Source: an uncultured Clostridia bacterium
GTDB lineage: Bacteria > Bacillota > Clostridia > TANB77 > CAG-508
Length of the DNA: 64,000 bases
Assembly (NCBI GenBank): GCA_934119935.1
Contig: CAKOSX010000004.1
Location: 1-64,000, forward strand
Direction of reading: 5' to 3'
In this document: positions 54,826 to 62,309 of the stretch, piece after piece
Numbering within the stretch: the stretch's first letter is position 1
How the letters are laid out: every line of letters begins with the position of its first letter
The notes under the pieces: generated by a model
The model's input: the letters and a program-made list of their open reading frames with translations, nothing else
Told to the model about the DNA's origin: nothing
Databases searched by the model: none
Made by a program: the position numbers and the translations under genes

Positions 54826-55821
54826 ATGGTTAAAATAGCATTTTTTGATACAGAAGATTACGATAAAAAATTATTTGATGAGTATAACAAAACATACAAT
54901 TATCAAATTACTTATTTCAAGTCAAGATTAAACGCAGAAACAGCACCTCTTGCAAAAGGATATGATGTTGTATGTATTTTCGTAAATGATAAGGCCGATA
55001 AAGAAACCTTAGACATTTTAAACAAATGTGGAGTCAAACTATTAGCACTAAGATGTGCTGGGTTTAACAATGTAGATTTAAAACATCTTGGTAATATCAG
55101 GGCCGTACGTGTTCCACAATATTCTCCATATGCCGTTGCAGAGCATGCCACTGCCCTATTACTAAATATCAACAGAAAAATATACAAATCTTATCAAAGA
55201 GTAAAAAAGTACAACTTTGCACTAGAAGGTCTTGTTGGTTTTGATTTACACGGTAAAACAGTGGGAGTTGTTGGAACTGGAAAAATTGGAAAAGTATTTA
55301 TCCAAATAATGAAAGGATTTGGAACAAAGGTTATTGCATATGATTTATTCAAAGACGAAAAAGCAGCTGAAGAATTAGGATTTGAGTATGTTAGCTTTGA
55401 TGAATTATGCGAAAAATCTGATATAATATCACTTCACTGCCCTCTTACACCTGAAACAGAGCATATAATCAACAAAAAATCTTTGGACAAGATGAAAGAA
55501 GGAGTTATAATAATCAACTGCAGTAGAGGTGGATTAATTAACACAGACGACTTAATAGCTGAACTATCAACTGGAAAAATCGGTGGCGTAGGACTTGACG
55601 TATACGAACACGAAGAAGACTACTTCTTAATGGACATGTCTAATTCTTATAAAAGAGACAAAAATTTATCACTATTAATCTCTATGCCAAACGTTATAAT
55701 AACCGCACACCAAGCGTTCTTCACATCTGAGGCATTAAACAAAATTGCAAGCGATACATGCCAAAACATTAAAGACATCTTCGAAACAGGAACTTGCCAA
55801 AACGAATTAAAAGGTGAATAA
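54826..55821 (+). CDS. ldhA: D-lactate dehydrogenase
   Basis: 331-aa NAD-dependent D-2-hydroxyacid dehydrogenase reducing pyruvate to D-lactate. NAD site TVGVVGTGKIGKVFIQIM; substrate and catalytic residues RCAGFNNVDL, PQYSPYAVAEHA, NCSRGGLINTDDL (Arg), LDVYEHEEDYFL (Glu) and ITAHQAFFT (His). The DVYEHEEDYFxxD stretch separates fermentative D-LDH from other hydroxyacid dehydrogenases; VanH-type activity is less likely, with no van genes nearby. Transcribed against the dcw cluster it interrupts. The ribosome binding site AAAGGAATT is somewhat distant. Confidence 0.92.
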   Translation: MVKIAFFDTEDYDKKLFDEYNKTYNYQITYFKSRLNAETAPLAKGYDVVCIFVNDKADKETLDILNKCGVKLLALRCAGFNNVDLKHLGNIRAVRVPQYSPYAVAEHATALLLNINRKIYKSYQRVKKYNFALEGLVGFDLHGKTVGVVGTGKIGKVFIQIMKGFGTKVIAYDLFKDEKAAEELGFEYVSFDELCEKSDIISLHCPLTPETEHIINKKSLDKMKEGVIIINCSRGGLINTDDLIAELSTGKIGGVGLDVYEHEEDYFLMDMSNSYKRDKNLSLLISMPNVIITAHQAFFTSEALNKIASDTCQNIKDIFETGTCQNELKGE

Positions 55822-55827
55822 CTGTCA

Positions 55828-55895
55828 AAAGTGTACAAAATGGGGACGGAGAAAAAAATGTACATTTTTTTCTCCGTCCCCGTTTTGTACACTTT
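55828..55895. repeat. Doubled GGGGACGG/TTGTACA palindrome, likely bidirectional terminator
   Basis: AAAGTGTACAAAATGGGGAC ... GTCCCCGTTTTGTACACTTT with the centre GAGAAAAAAATGTACATTTTTTTCTC: about 33 bp of stem. It lies exactly between the convergent ldhA and PBP genes. It is a head-to-head pair of the half units at 17548 and 24676. Confidence 0.82.
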
Positions 55896-55898
55896 GTA

Positions 55899-58046
55899 TT
55901 ATTGTGCAATTATCGTTGTTCCGGTTTTGGTTTTTATTCCAGCCCTTGGTAATTGCTCCGTTATTGTCATTGTTGCTTTTTCTTCTCCTTCATTTTTCTT
56001 AAATTCTAATTGTAGTGCAACATCTTCCAACGCTTTTTTTGCTTCTTTTTCTGTCATTCCTATTATGTTCGGAACTTCCACTTCCTGTTTTTCTTCTTCT
56101 TGTTCATTGTCTTTTTTTATTTCTAAATATGGCAGTACTTCTCCTAATACCTGTGAGCCAATTGGTGCTGCAACTCCTCCTCCTTGATGTCCGCCTTCCC
56201 CAGTTGGATTGTACAAGGTTATTAATATGCACACTTCTGGGTCTGATATTGGAGCAGTTCCGATGAATGATGTTACGTATTTTCCTGTATTTACACCATC
56301 TTCTGATGTTCCTGTTTTTCCACCTATACTGTATCCTTTTACTTGAGCGTTTTTCCCGGTCCCTTCTGCAACAACGCTTTCCATCATACTAAGCATTTTT
56401 TTAGATGTCTCCTCTGATATTACTCTGTCTTTTTTCACTACTTCTACGTCTGTTACTTCTCCTGTTTCGCTGTCTATTATTTGTTTTACAACTCTTGGTT
56501 TTATATATGTGCCTCCATTGGCTATTGTAGAAACCATTGTTATCATTTGTATTGGTGTAACCTCAAATCTTTGACCAAATGCAATTGTTCCAAGCTCTAC
56601 TGGTCCAACCTTTTTTTCAGCTAAGAATATTCCTGTTGCTTCTCCCGGCAAATCTATTCCAGTTTTGCTTAAAAATCCATATTTTCTTAGATACTCATAA
56701 TATTTAGCAACTCCTATTTTTTCTCCTAACCCTATAAATACTGGGTTACACGAGTTCATAAGTGCTTGCCTTAGGCTCTCCGGTCCATGTGGCCTATAAT
56801 ATCTCCAGCATTTCATCTTAGTTCCAGCCACATCAATATAGCCGACACAACAAAACTCGCCTTCTTTATCCGTTGTTTGAACTATTCCTTCTTGTAGTGC
56901 AGTTGATGCAGTTACTAGTTTAAATGTTGAACCCGGCTCATATGTATCCGAAATTGCCTTATTTCTCCACATTGCCTGAAGTGCATTTGAACGTTCAGTC
57001 GCAGTCATAGAACTCCAATTAGCTTTTTGTTCTTCATTATTTATAGTATACGGATCATTCAAATTAAAATCTGGGTAACTTGCAATTGCAAGAATATCCC
57101 CATTTTTAGGGTTCATTACACATATGTTTCCACCATCTGTACACACATTATCTATACACGCTTCTTTCAAGTATTTTTCTGCAATTCCTTGAATCGTTGC
57201 ATCAATAGTAAGTACTAAATCATTTCCGTCTTTTGCAGGCTCATAACTCTCAGACACATCGCTAATATCAAGTCCTTTTGCATCTGTCATCTTTAAAATC
57301 TTGCCATTTTCTCCATTTAAAACATCATCATATCTAGCCTCTATACCTGCTAGTCCTTGATTATCACTACCACAAAATCCTATTATTTGCGAAGCTAAAT
57401 TATTAAAAGGATAAAATCTTTTGGTATCTTCATCAATATTAATTCCAGATGTAATATTTTCATTCTTCATCCAGACACGAAGCTCATTGCTTTTATCTTT
57501 ATCAACTTTTTTTGCAATTGTCTCTATTGCAGTTTTCTTATTTACCTTTTTTAAAACCTTTTCATAATCTAATTCAAACAACTCAGCAAATTTTTTTGCA
57601 ACTTTCTCCTTATTTTCTTTAGATATGTTTACAGGATTTATAGTAATTGTTTCAACACTACTGCTAGTTGCTAGTACTGTCTTACCAGTTGCATCATAAA
57701 TAGTTCCTCTCTTTGGATTAATTTTTCTATCCAACGTTTGTTGTAAATATGCCATTTGTTTCAAACTATCACCATTATGAAATTGAATCCATGCCACCCT
57801 TATTATTAAAGCCAGAAAAACGGTAGTAACAATTAAAAGAGCTATTCTAATTCTCTTCTTTCTAGAAATTTCACCAGTCTTTTCTAGTTGATATTTCTTC
57901 ATCTTAGATGCTCTTTTTAACCTTTTTTCTGCTTTATTCTTATTTTTATTTTTTCTATGTAATAAATTTTTGTTTAATTTCTCATCTCTACTACTATTCT
58001 GTTCTTGTTTTTTTAATTTCTTAATATTCAAAAAATCCCTTAACAT
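55899..58046 (-). CDS. Class B penicillin-binding protein with PASTA domain (FtsI/SpoVD type)
   Basis: 715 aa, one N-terminal helix (IRIALLIVTTVFLALIIRVAW) after a very basic tail, a dimerisation domain, and a transpeptidase domain with SxxK in YEPGSTFKLVTA, SxN in LMNSCNPVF and KTG in IGGKTGTSEDG. The C-terminal PASTA domain is EVPNIIGMTEKEAKKALEDV. Cross-links septal peptidoglycan with FtsW, or spore cortex if SpoVD; PASTA domains occur in both in Clostridia. The ATG at 58046 follows AGGTGATTTGT. It sits at the ftsI position between ftsL and murE, but the transcription unit downstream is broken by ldhA and the cassette. Confidence 0.93.
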   Translation of the reverse strand: MLRDFLNIKKLKKQEQNSSRDEKLNKNLLHRKNKNKNKAEKRLKRASKMKKYQLEKTGEISRKKRIRIALLIVTTVFLALIIRVAWIQFHNGDSLKQMAYLQQTLDRKINPKRGTIYDATGKTVLATSSSVETITINPVNISKENKEKVAKKFAELFELDYEKVLKKVNKKTAIETIAKKVDKDKSNELRVWMKNENITSGINIDEDTKRFYPFNNLASQIIGFCGSDNQGLAGIEARYDDVLNGENGKILKMTDAKGLDISDVSESYEPAKDGNDLVLTIDATIQGIAEKYLKEACIDNVCTDGGNICVMNPKNGDILAIASYPDFNLNDPYTINNEEQKANWSSMTATERSNALQAMWRNKAISDTYEPGSTFKLVTASTALQEGIVQTTDKEGEFCCVGYIDVAGTKMKCWRYYRPHGPESLRQALMNSCNPVFIGLGEKIGVAKYYEYLRKYGFLSKTGIDLPGEATGIFLAEKKVGPVELGTIAFGQRFEVTPIQMITMVSTIANGGTYIKPRVVKQIIDSETGEVTDVEVVKKDRVISEETSKKMLSMMESVVAEGTGKNAQVKGYSIGGKTGTSEDGVNTGKYVTSFIGTAPISDPEVCILITLYNPTGEGGHQGGGVAAPIGSQVLGEVLPYLEIKKDNEQEEEKQEVEVPNIIGMTEKEAKKALEDVALQLEFKKNEGEEKATMTITEQLPRAGIKTKTGTTIIAQ

Positions 58047-58095
58047 ACAAATCACCTAATTATATGTATTCGATTTTCTATTGAATATTCCCTAA

Positions 58096-58136
58096 CAAAA
58101 AAGATAATACCTATTTTTTCAAATAAGTATTATCTA
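58096..58136 (-). terminator. Hairpin between ftsL and the PBP gene
   Basis: Minus strand AGATAATACTTATTT, GAAA, AAATAGGTATTATCT, then TTTTTTG. It starts within the ftsL stop codon and is placed to reduce read-through into the PBP gene. Confidence 0.75.
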
Positions 58137-58643
58137 TTTAATAATCTGTGTTAATTTTTTTATTAATTTTTCAAACCAAGAAGAATTATCATTTAGTATT
58201 ACTTCTTCTGATGCAGGTTCTACGTAGTCTTTTTTCTGTAAGTCTAGATAAATTTTGTTGCTATTATCTAGTTTTTGCATTCCCAATTTATCTTGTGCAG
58301 CCTTTTCGATAGAACTTAAATTTAAGCTATTTTCTATGCTTACTTTTAATTGCTCATTTTCTTTTTGCACCGCACTTACTTTTGATTTTATGTTTTCTTT
58401 TGAATTGTATTCTTCATTTATTAGTGAGTATCTATAACTTATGGTAAATAGCATAACAAAAGCAAGACCAATATAAACTACTGGTTTATAATTGTACTTA
58501 TTCTTTTGTTGTTTGCTAGGTTTCTTTGTGTTTTGTGGCTTTACATTTGTTTTTTTCTTAGCTTTTTTTGTTGGTACATATTCAGGCTGTAATTTCTTTG
58601 GGCTAGTCTCATACTGGTACCCATAGCCTCCATAGTTTGCCAT
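58134..58643 (-). CDS. ftsL: FtsL/DivIC-like cell-division protein
   Basis: 169 aa. A long basic cytosolic N-terminus (Lys/Pro/Asn-rich, about 50 residues), one helix (KPVVYIGLAFVMLFTISYRYSLI), and a predicted leucine-zipper coiled coil (KSKVSAVQKENEQLKVSIENSLNLSSIEKAAQDKLGMQ). The AxxxLGM end of the coil is typical of FtsL/DivIC. It bridges FtsQ/DivIB and FtsW-PBP at the septum. Position between rsmH and the PBP gene supports the call. ATG after GGTGGGG. Confidence 0.82.
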   Translation of the reverse strand: MANYGGYGYQYETSPKKLQPEYVPTKKAKKKTNVKPQNTKKPSKQQKNKYNYKPVVYIGLAFVMLFTISYRYSLINEEYNSKENIKSKVSAVQKENEQLKVSIENSLNLSSIEKAAQDKLGMQKLDNSNKIYLDLQKKDYVEPASEEVILNDNSSWFEKLIKKLTQIIK

Positions 58644-58675
58644 AAGTTATTCCCCACCTCTTTTCTTCTTTAGGT

Positions 58676-59614
58676 TTATTTTTTCTCGTGTCTTTCAAAT
58701 ATTCTAAGCTTAGCGCTCTTTGACCTCGAGTTTTCTTCTTTTTCTTGCTCTGTTGCCTCTATTGGCTTTTTGTTAATTATTTTTCCATAAGATTTATAAT
58801 TACAAACGCAATATGGCAATTCTTTTGGGCATGTACAATGTCCTTGAGCTTCTATATACGCATTTTTAACTGCTCTATCTTCTAATGAATGAAATGTTAT
58901 AATGCATAGTCTTCCATTTTCTTTTAAACATTCAATAGAATTTAAAACAGTATAATACAATGGTTTTATTTCATTATTTACTTCTATTCTAATTGCTTGA
59001 AATGTTCTTTTTGCAGGGTGTCCGTCTTTTTGTTTAGATTTTGGTATAGATTCTTCTATTATTTTTACAAGTTCATCTGTTGTTTCTATAACTTTTTCAG
59101 CTCTATATTTACAGATGTTTCTTGCAATATTTCTAGAAAATTTTTCTTCTCCATACTCAAAAATAATATTGGCAAGTTTTTCTTCGTCATAATTATTAAC
59201 AACATCTTTTGCTGTTAATGACTGCGTTTGATCCATTCTCATATCTAGTTCATTGCTTCCTAAATAACTGAATCCTCTATTACGCTCGTCTAATTGGTAT
59301 GACGAAACTCCCAAGTCCAACAAAATTCCATCAACTTTGTTTATATTCAATTCTTCTAAGATTTCTTTTATTTCATCATGATTACCATGAACATATTTTA
59401 CATTTGAAAATTCTTTTAAATTTTCTTTTGCAGCTTTTAAAGCTTCCTCATCACGGTCAATGCCAATTAACATTCCCTTTTGAGACAACCTTTTAGCAAT
59501 TTCTTTGCTATGTCCTGCTCCTCCAAGAGTTCCATCAACATATATTCCGTCTGGATTTATATTAAGTCCTTCAATACATTCATTTAGCATTACTGGGGTA
59601 TGTTTAAATTCCAA
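58676..59614 (-). CDS. rsmH: 16S rRNA m4C1402 methyltransferase RsmH
   Basis: 312-aa SAM-dependent enzyme methylating N4 of C1402. Motifs: FKHTPVMLNECIEGL, YVDGTLGGAGHSKEI (SAM loop), GIDRDEEAL, GILLDLGVSSYQLD, RGFSYLGSNELDMRMD, RTFQAIRIEVNNEI, CIITFHSLEDRAVK. Second gene of the dcw cluster, 388 nt after mraZ. Confidence 0.98.
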   Translation of the reverse strand: MEFKHTPVMLNECIEGLNINPDGIYVDGTLGGAGHSKEIAKRLSQKGMLIGIDRDEEALKAAKENLKEFSNVKYVHGNHDEIKEILEELNINKVDGILLDLGVSSYQLDERNRGFSYLGSNELDMRMDQTQSLTAKDVVNNYDEEKLANIIFEYGEEKFSRNIARNICKYRAEKVIETTDELVKIIEESIPKSKQKDGHPAKRTFQAIRIEVNNEIKPLYYTVLNSIECLKENGRLCIITFHSLEDRAVKNAYIEAQGHCTCPKELPYCVCNYKSYGKIINKKPIEATEQEKEENSRSKSAKLRIFERHEKK

Positions 59615-60002
59615 GTTTCTATCCTCTACTTTTTAAAATTTTATATAGCACAATCAGTTGGTATTATTCATACCAACTGGCAAGTGCTATCTTATTATCC
59701 TTTTCATTAGTATTTTGGACTTCATTTGTTCACTCCATCATTCGTAATTTTCATTATCTTTAGTGGTAATTTATAGCCATCTTTAGTTCCTACTAAATTT
59801 AGCTTTGGTAATTTAAATTATTTAATCTTTTGAATTGAATTTCATCTCGTGTTTTCTTTTGGTGTAGGTTAGTTTTCTTTAGTTGGATACATTTATCTTT
59901 TGTAAAATTTTTTCTTTTGTTCACATTTGGCTTTAGTATTTTAAGGTTTTATCATTTGTTTATAATTTTTCTTTTGTTTAAGACTATATAAACTTATAAA
60001 AG
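59615..60002 (-). other. 388-nt A-rich leader between mraZ and rsmH
   Basis: No gene. Holds a long hairpin at 59645-59690 (ATAGCAC ... CAGTTGGTAT, TATTC, ATACCAACTG ... GTGCTAT). The remaining 300 nt read on minus as an A-rich sequence with recurrent ACAAAAGAAAAA and ACTAAAG motifs and almost no stable structure. It may be a leader or attenuator for rsmH and later genes. Confidence 0.5.
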
Positions 60003-60434
60003 TTATATACCTAAATCTTCCATGTTTTGTTCTATTTCTTCAATAGAAAGATTTTCTTCGCTATTGTGTTCTTTCCATTTTGCCTTGTCCCAGATTTCTA
60101 TTCTAGTACCAGCTCCGATTATTGTTACATCCTTGTCCAATTTTGCAACTTCACGAAGCTTTCCTGCTATTAAAAATCTTCCTTGTTTGTCTAATTCACA
60201 TTCTGTTGCACCTGATAAAAAGAATCTTACAAAGTTTCTAGCGTTTTTGTTGGTGATTGGTAGTGCTTTTAATTTATCTTCGAATTTTTCCCATTCAGAC
60301 ATAGAAAATCCAAACAAACAACCATCTAATCCTGTTGTTAGTATAAATTTTTCTCCCATGTCCTCTCTTAACTTGGCTGGCATTATTAATCTGCCCTTCG
60401 CATCAAGAGAATGTTCGTATTCTCCAATTAACAC
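60003..60434 (-). CDS. mraZ: Transcriptional regulator MraZ
   Basis: 143 aa with two AbrB-like SpoVT domains: MLIGEYEHSLDAKGRLIMPAKLREDM and ATECELDKQGRFLIAGKLREVAKLD, each with the DxxGR signature. Represses the dcw operon by binding repeated boxes ahead of its own gene; four such boxes are at 60451-60490. First gene of the cluster. Confidence 0.98.
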   Translation of the reverse strand: MLIGEYEHSLDAKGRLIMPAKLREDMGEKFILTTGLDGCLFGFSMSEWEKFEDKLKALPITNKNARNFVRFFLSGATECELDKQGRFLIAGKLREVAKLDKDVTIIGAGTRIEIWDKAKWKEHNSEENLSIEEIEQNMEDLGI

Positions 60435-60450
60435 TTTTATTCACCTCACT

Positions 60451-60490
60451 AACACTTTTTCACCACTTTGTACCACTTTCTACCACTTCA
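60451..60490 (-). promoter_or_regulatory. MraZ operator, four 10-bp direct repeats
   Basis: Minus strand: AAGTGGTAGA, AAGTGGTACA, AAGTGGTGAA, AAAGTGTTAG-like units at 10-bp steps. They lie between the promoter -10 and the mraZ start, the known position and spacing of MraZ boxes (AAAGTG with short spacers). Confidence 0.85.
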
Positions 60491-60495
60491 ATTAA

Positions 60496-60524
60496 ATTGT
60501 AATACAAGAAATTTAAAAAATCAA
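60496..60524 (-). promoter_or_regulatory. Promoter of the dcw cluster
   Basis: Minus strand -35 TTGATT (60519-60524), 17 nt, -10 TACAAT (60496-60501), just upstream of the MraZ boxes. Confidence 0.7.
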
Positions 60525-60560
60525 TAGTTTTTTTAAAAAAATTTTCAAAATTTTGTTAAT

Positions 60561-61340
60561 TTAACATTTATTAATTTTAATTTCTGTTTCTGATAATACT
60601 TTTTGTGCCACAGAGATAAAATTACATTCCGTATCTGTTAAATATATTTCTGTTTTTCCTGTTTTAGAACCACCCAATAATTCTTCTCCTAAAAGATTTT
60701 GAAGCTGATTTGCAATTACGGTTCCAGTGTTTATAACTTCTGCATTCGTTCTCAATTCATTCTTAAACAGCTCTGCAAATAGTGGATAATGCGTGCATCC
60801 AAGTACTAGGGCATCTACATCATGCAAATTTTTCATATACTCATGTACAGTTAATTTTGCTATTTCATTATCAATCCATCCCTCTTCTGCCATAGGTGCT
60901 AACAACGGACACGGATTACTCAAAATTTCTAAATTATTATTGTAATTTAAAATAGATTTTTCCCAAACATTGCTCCTAATAGTTCCCGCTGTTGCAACAA
61001 CACCAACTTTATGAATATTCTTGTTCTTCGATATGTATTTTGCTGTTGGCTCTATAATTCCAATAATCGGAATATCATATAATTCCTTTACAGCATCTAA
61101 AGCCTGACTCGTGGCCGTACCACAAGCAATAACAACAGCCTTCACATTCTTCGAAATTAGAAAATCTATTCCACTCTTAGTTAAATTTATAATACTTTCT
61201 TTAGATTTACTTCCATACGGAAAACTCTTCGTATCACCTAAATACACAATATTTTCATTTGGAAATTTCTTTCGTATTTCTTTATAAACTGTTAGTCCTC
61301 CTACTCCAGAGTCAAACATTCCAATCGATCTATTATCCAT
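60561..61340 (-). CDS. murI: Glutamate racemase
   Basis: 259-aa enzyme supplying D-glutamate for the stem peptide. IGMFDSGVGGLTVYKEI, YLGDTKSFPYGSKS, first catalytic Cys in VVIACGTATSQAL, second in LVLGCTHYPLF. The first Cys motif is usually ACNTA; here Asn is replaced by Gly. I chose the ATG at 61340 (MDNRSIGMFDSG, as in most MurI); an ATG four codons upstream sits directly on the AAAGGA sequence. Monocistronic, separate from the dcw cluster by 126 nt. Confidence 0.93.
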   Translation of the reverse strand: MDNRSIGMFDSGVGGLTVYKEIRKKFPNENIVYLGDTKSFPYGSKSKESIINLTKSGIDFLISKNVKAVVIACGTATSQALDAVKELYDIPIIGIIEPTAKYISKNKNIHKVGVVATAGTIRSNVWEKSILNYNNNLEILSNPCPLLAPMAEEGWIDNEIAKLTVHEYMKNLHDVDALVLGCTHYPLFAELFKNELRTNAEVINTGTVIANQLQNLLGEELLGGSKTGKTEIYLTDTECNFISVAQKVLSETEIKINKC

Positions 61341-61592
61341 AATTTGTCTCATTCCTTTCTCACATGCTCAAAATAGGCTGGAAAATAAATTAAAAAGGCA
61401 AATGGCAAATACTTTGTGTTGTATATAACCACGTTGTAGATAAAATTTGACATAGTCATAATTGTAATTATTCTTCAACCTTTAACAGATTATATGGCAA
61501 AACCATAACTAATGCAACAGTAACAAAAATATTACCATTACATAATATATATAAAGCAATAGTTGCTAATTAAATGAAAGGAAGAATAAATT

Positions 61593-61721
61593 ATGGAGTA
61601 TGATAAAAATATTTGCCCAGTTGTTAATGTTGACGGAGTAATAGAAAGAGGAAAACAATATGACCTTGATATAACTTTACCAGATGTTAACGAAAAAATA
61701 TACCAATTTTATAGCAAATGA
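61593..61721 (+). CDS. 42-aa protein of unknown function
   Basis: ATG after AAAGGAAGAAT at 9 nt. Predicted MEYDKNICPVVNVDGVIERG, then KQYDLDITLPDVNEKIYQFYSK. Acidic, no membrane helix. It converges with the next small gene, with a 13-nt overlap at the 3' ends. No recognised family; may be a fragment of a longer gene. Confidence 0.4.
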   Translation: MEYDKNICPVVNVDGVIERGKQYDLDITLPDVNEKIYQFYSK

Positions 61722-61843
61722 TTAACAATATCTACTCTTGCCGTATTATATACCTTTACAAATGTTTTTTTGAATATTTTGACTATTATTTTTTCATACC
61801 ATTTTAAATCTTTATTTATTAAATTCCCTATATATTTTTCCAT
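61709..61843 (-). CDS. 44-aa basic amphipathic protein
   Basis: ATG at 61843 after AAAGGAG. Predicted MEKYIGNLINKDLKWYEKII, then VKIFKKTFVKVYNTARVDIVNHLL: about nine Lys/Arg and alternating hydrophobics, probably an amphipathic helix near a membrane or nucleic acid. The ribosome binding site is inside a 7-bp stem (see 61849-61870). Next upstream is a Spo0E-like gene. Not a recognised family; a small toxin or sporulation-linked peptide is conceivable but unproven. Confidence 0.55.
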   Translation of the reverse strand: MEKYIGNLINKDLKWYEKIIVKIFKKTFVKVYNTARVDIVNHLL

Positions 61844-61848
61844 GTTGT

Positions 61849-61870
61849 TTTCTCCTTTAAATTGGAGAAA
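61849..61870 (-). promoter_or_regulatory. Hairpin sequestering the ribosome binding site
   Basis: Minus strand TTTCTCC, AATTTAAA, GGAGAAA; the right arm contains the Shine-Dalgarno of the 44-aa gene. It overlaps a perfect 14-bp palindrome AGAAACGCGTTTCT (61866-61879), so two pairings compete. Confidence 0.5.
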
Positions 61871-61892
61871 CGCGTTTCTTTTTTATGATTAA

Positions 61893-61935
61893 ATTATATT
61901 ATAAAATTCGACAAAGTCATTTTGAGTCACTCAAA
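61893..61935 (-). promoter_or_regulatory. Promoter region with Spo0A-like box and palindrome
   Basis: TATAAT on minus at 61898-61903 (and at 61893-61898), TGTCGAA on minus at 61907-61913, and the 15-bp palindrome TTTGAGTCACTCAAA at 61921-61935. No -35 consensus, which fits an activator-dependent promoter. Confidence 0.4.
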
Positions 61936-61968
61936 TACTAATTTGCTCATAAACCAAATATGAGGAAG

Positions 61969-62091
61969 CTATAATGCTCCCTCAATTATTTTGTCTATGT
62001 ATTTATCCATTTGCATACTCTGCTCTATTATATCTTCATATCGGCTATCATTTTTTATCATTAGTTCAAGCTTTTCCAAATCTTCTTTCAT
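61969..62091 (-). CDS. Spo0E-like sporulation regulatory protein
   Basis: 40 aa: MKEDLEKLELMIKNDSRYED, then IIEQSMQMDKYIDKIIEGAL. Two short helices with the Spo0E-family signature SxxxD (SMQMD) near the end of helix two, as in the Asp23-type Spo0A~P phosphatases of Bacilli and Clostridia. It would dephosphorylate Spo0A~P and delay sporulation. ATG after AAAAAGGAGG. A TGTCGAA (Spo0A-box) lies 50 nt upstream at 62140-62146. Too short for usual gene callers. Confidence 0.72.
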   Translation of the reverse strand: MKEDLEKLELMIKNDSRYEDIIEQSMQMDKYIDKIIEGAL

Positions 62092-62139
62092 AAGCTTGTC
62101 CTCCTTTTTAATATAATAACAAATTTTATGTGAAAAGTC

Positions 62140-62146
62140 TGTCGAA
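62140..62146 (+). promoter_or_regulatory. Spo0A-box-like heptamer
   Basis: TGTCGAA, followed after 2 nt by the related TTGTCAAA, upstream of the Spo0E-like gene. The heptamer is short and can occur by chance in AT-rich DNA. Confidence 0.35.
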
Positions 62147-62276
62147 ACTTGTCAAACAGCTAAAAACAGGCAAAAAATCAACGTATGAGAACGAGTTTTA
62201 AGACATTTTAATTATTTAAGAATATAGTTTGTCGTCTAAATTTTTGCACTTTCTTTCACTATAGCAAAAATTGGCA

Positions 62277-62304
62277 TAAAAAAAGAGGTAGGATTGCTCC
62301 CACC
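62277..62304 (-). terminator. Terminator of the amidase gene
   Basis: Minus strand GGTGGG, AGCAAT, CCTACC, then TCTTTTTTT. Confidence 0.8.
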
Positions 62305-62309
62305 AAATT

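Noticed and set aside
54826..55821. VanH-type vancomycin resistance dehydrogenase
   Set aside because: No D-Ala-D-Lac ligase or VanX nearby; motifs fit fermentative D-lactate dehydrogenase.
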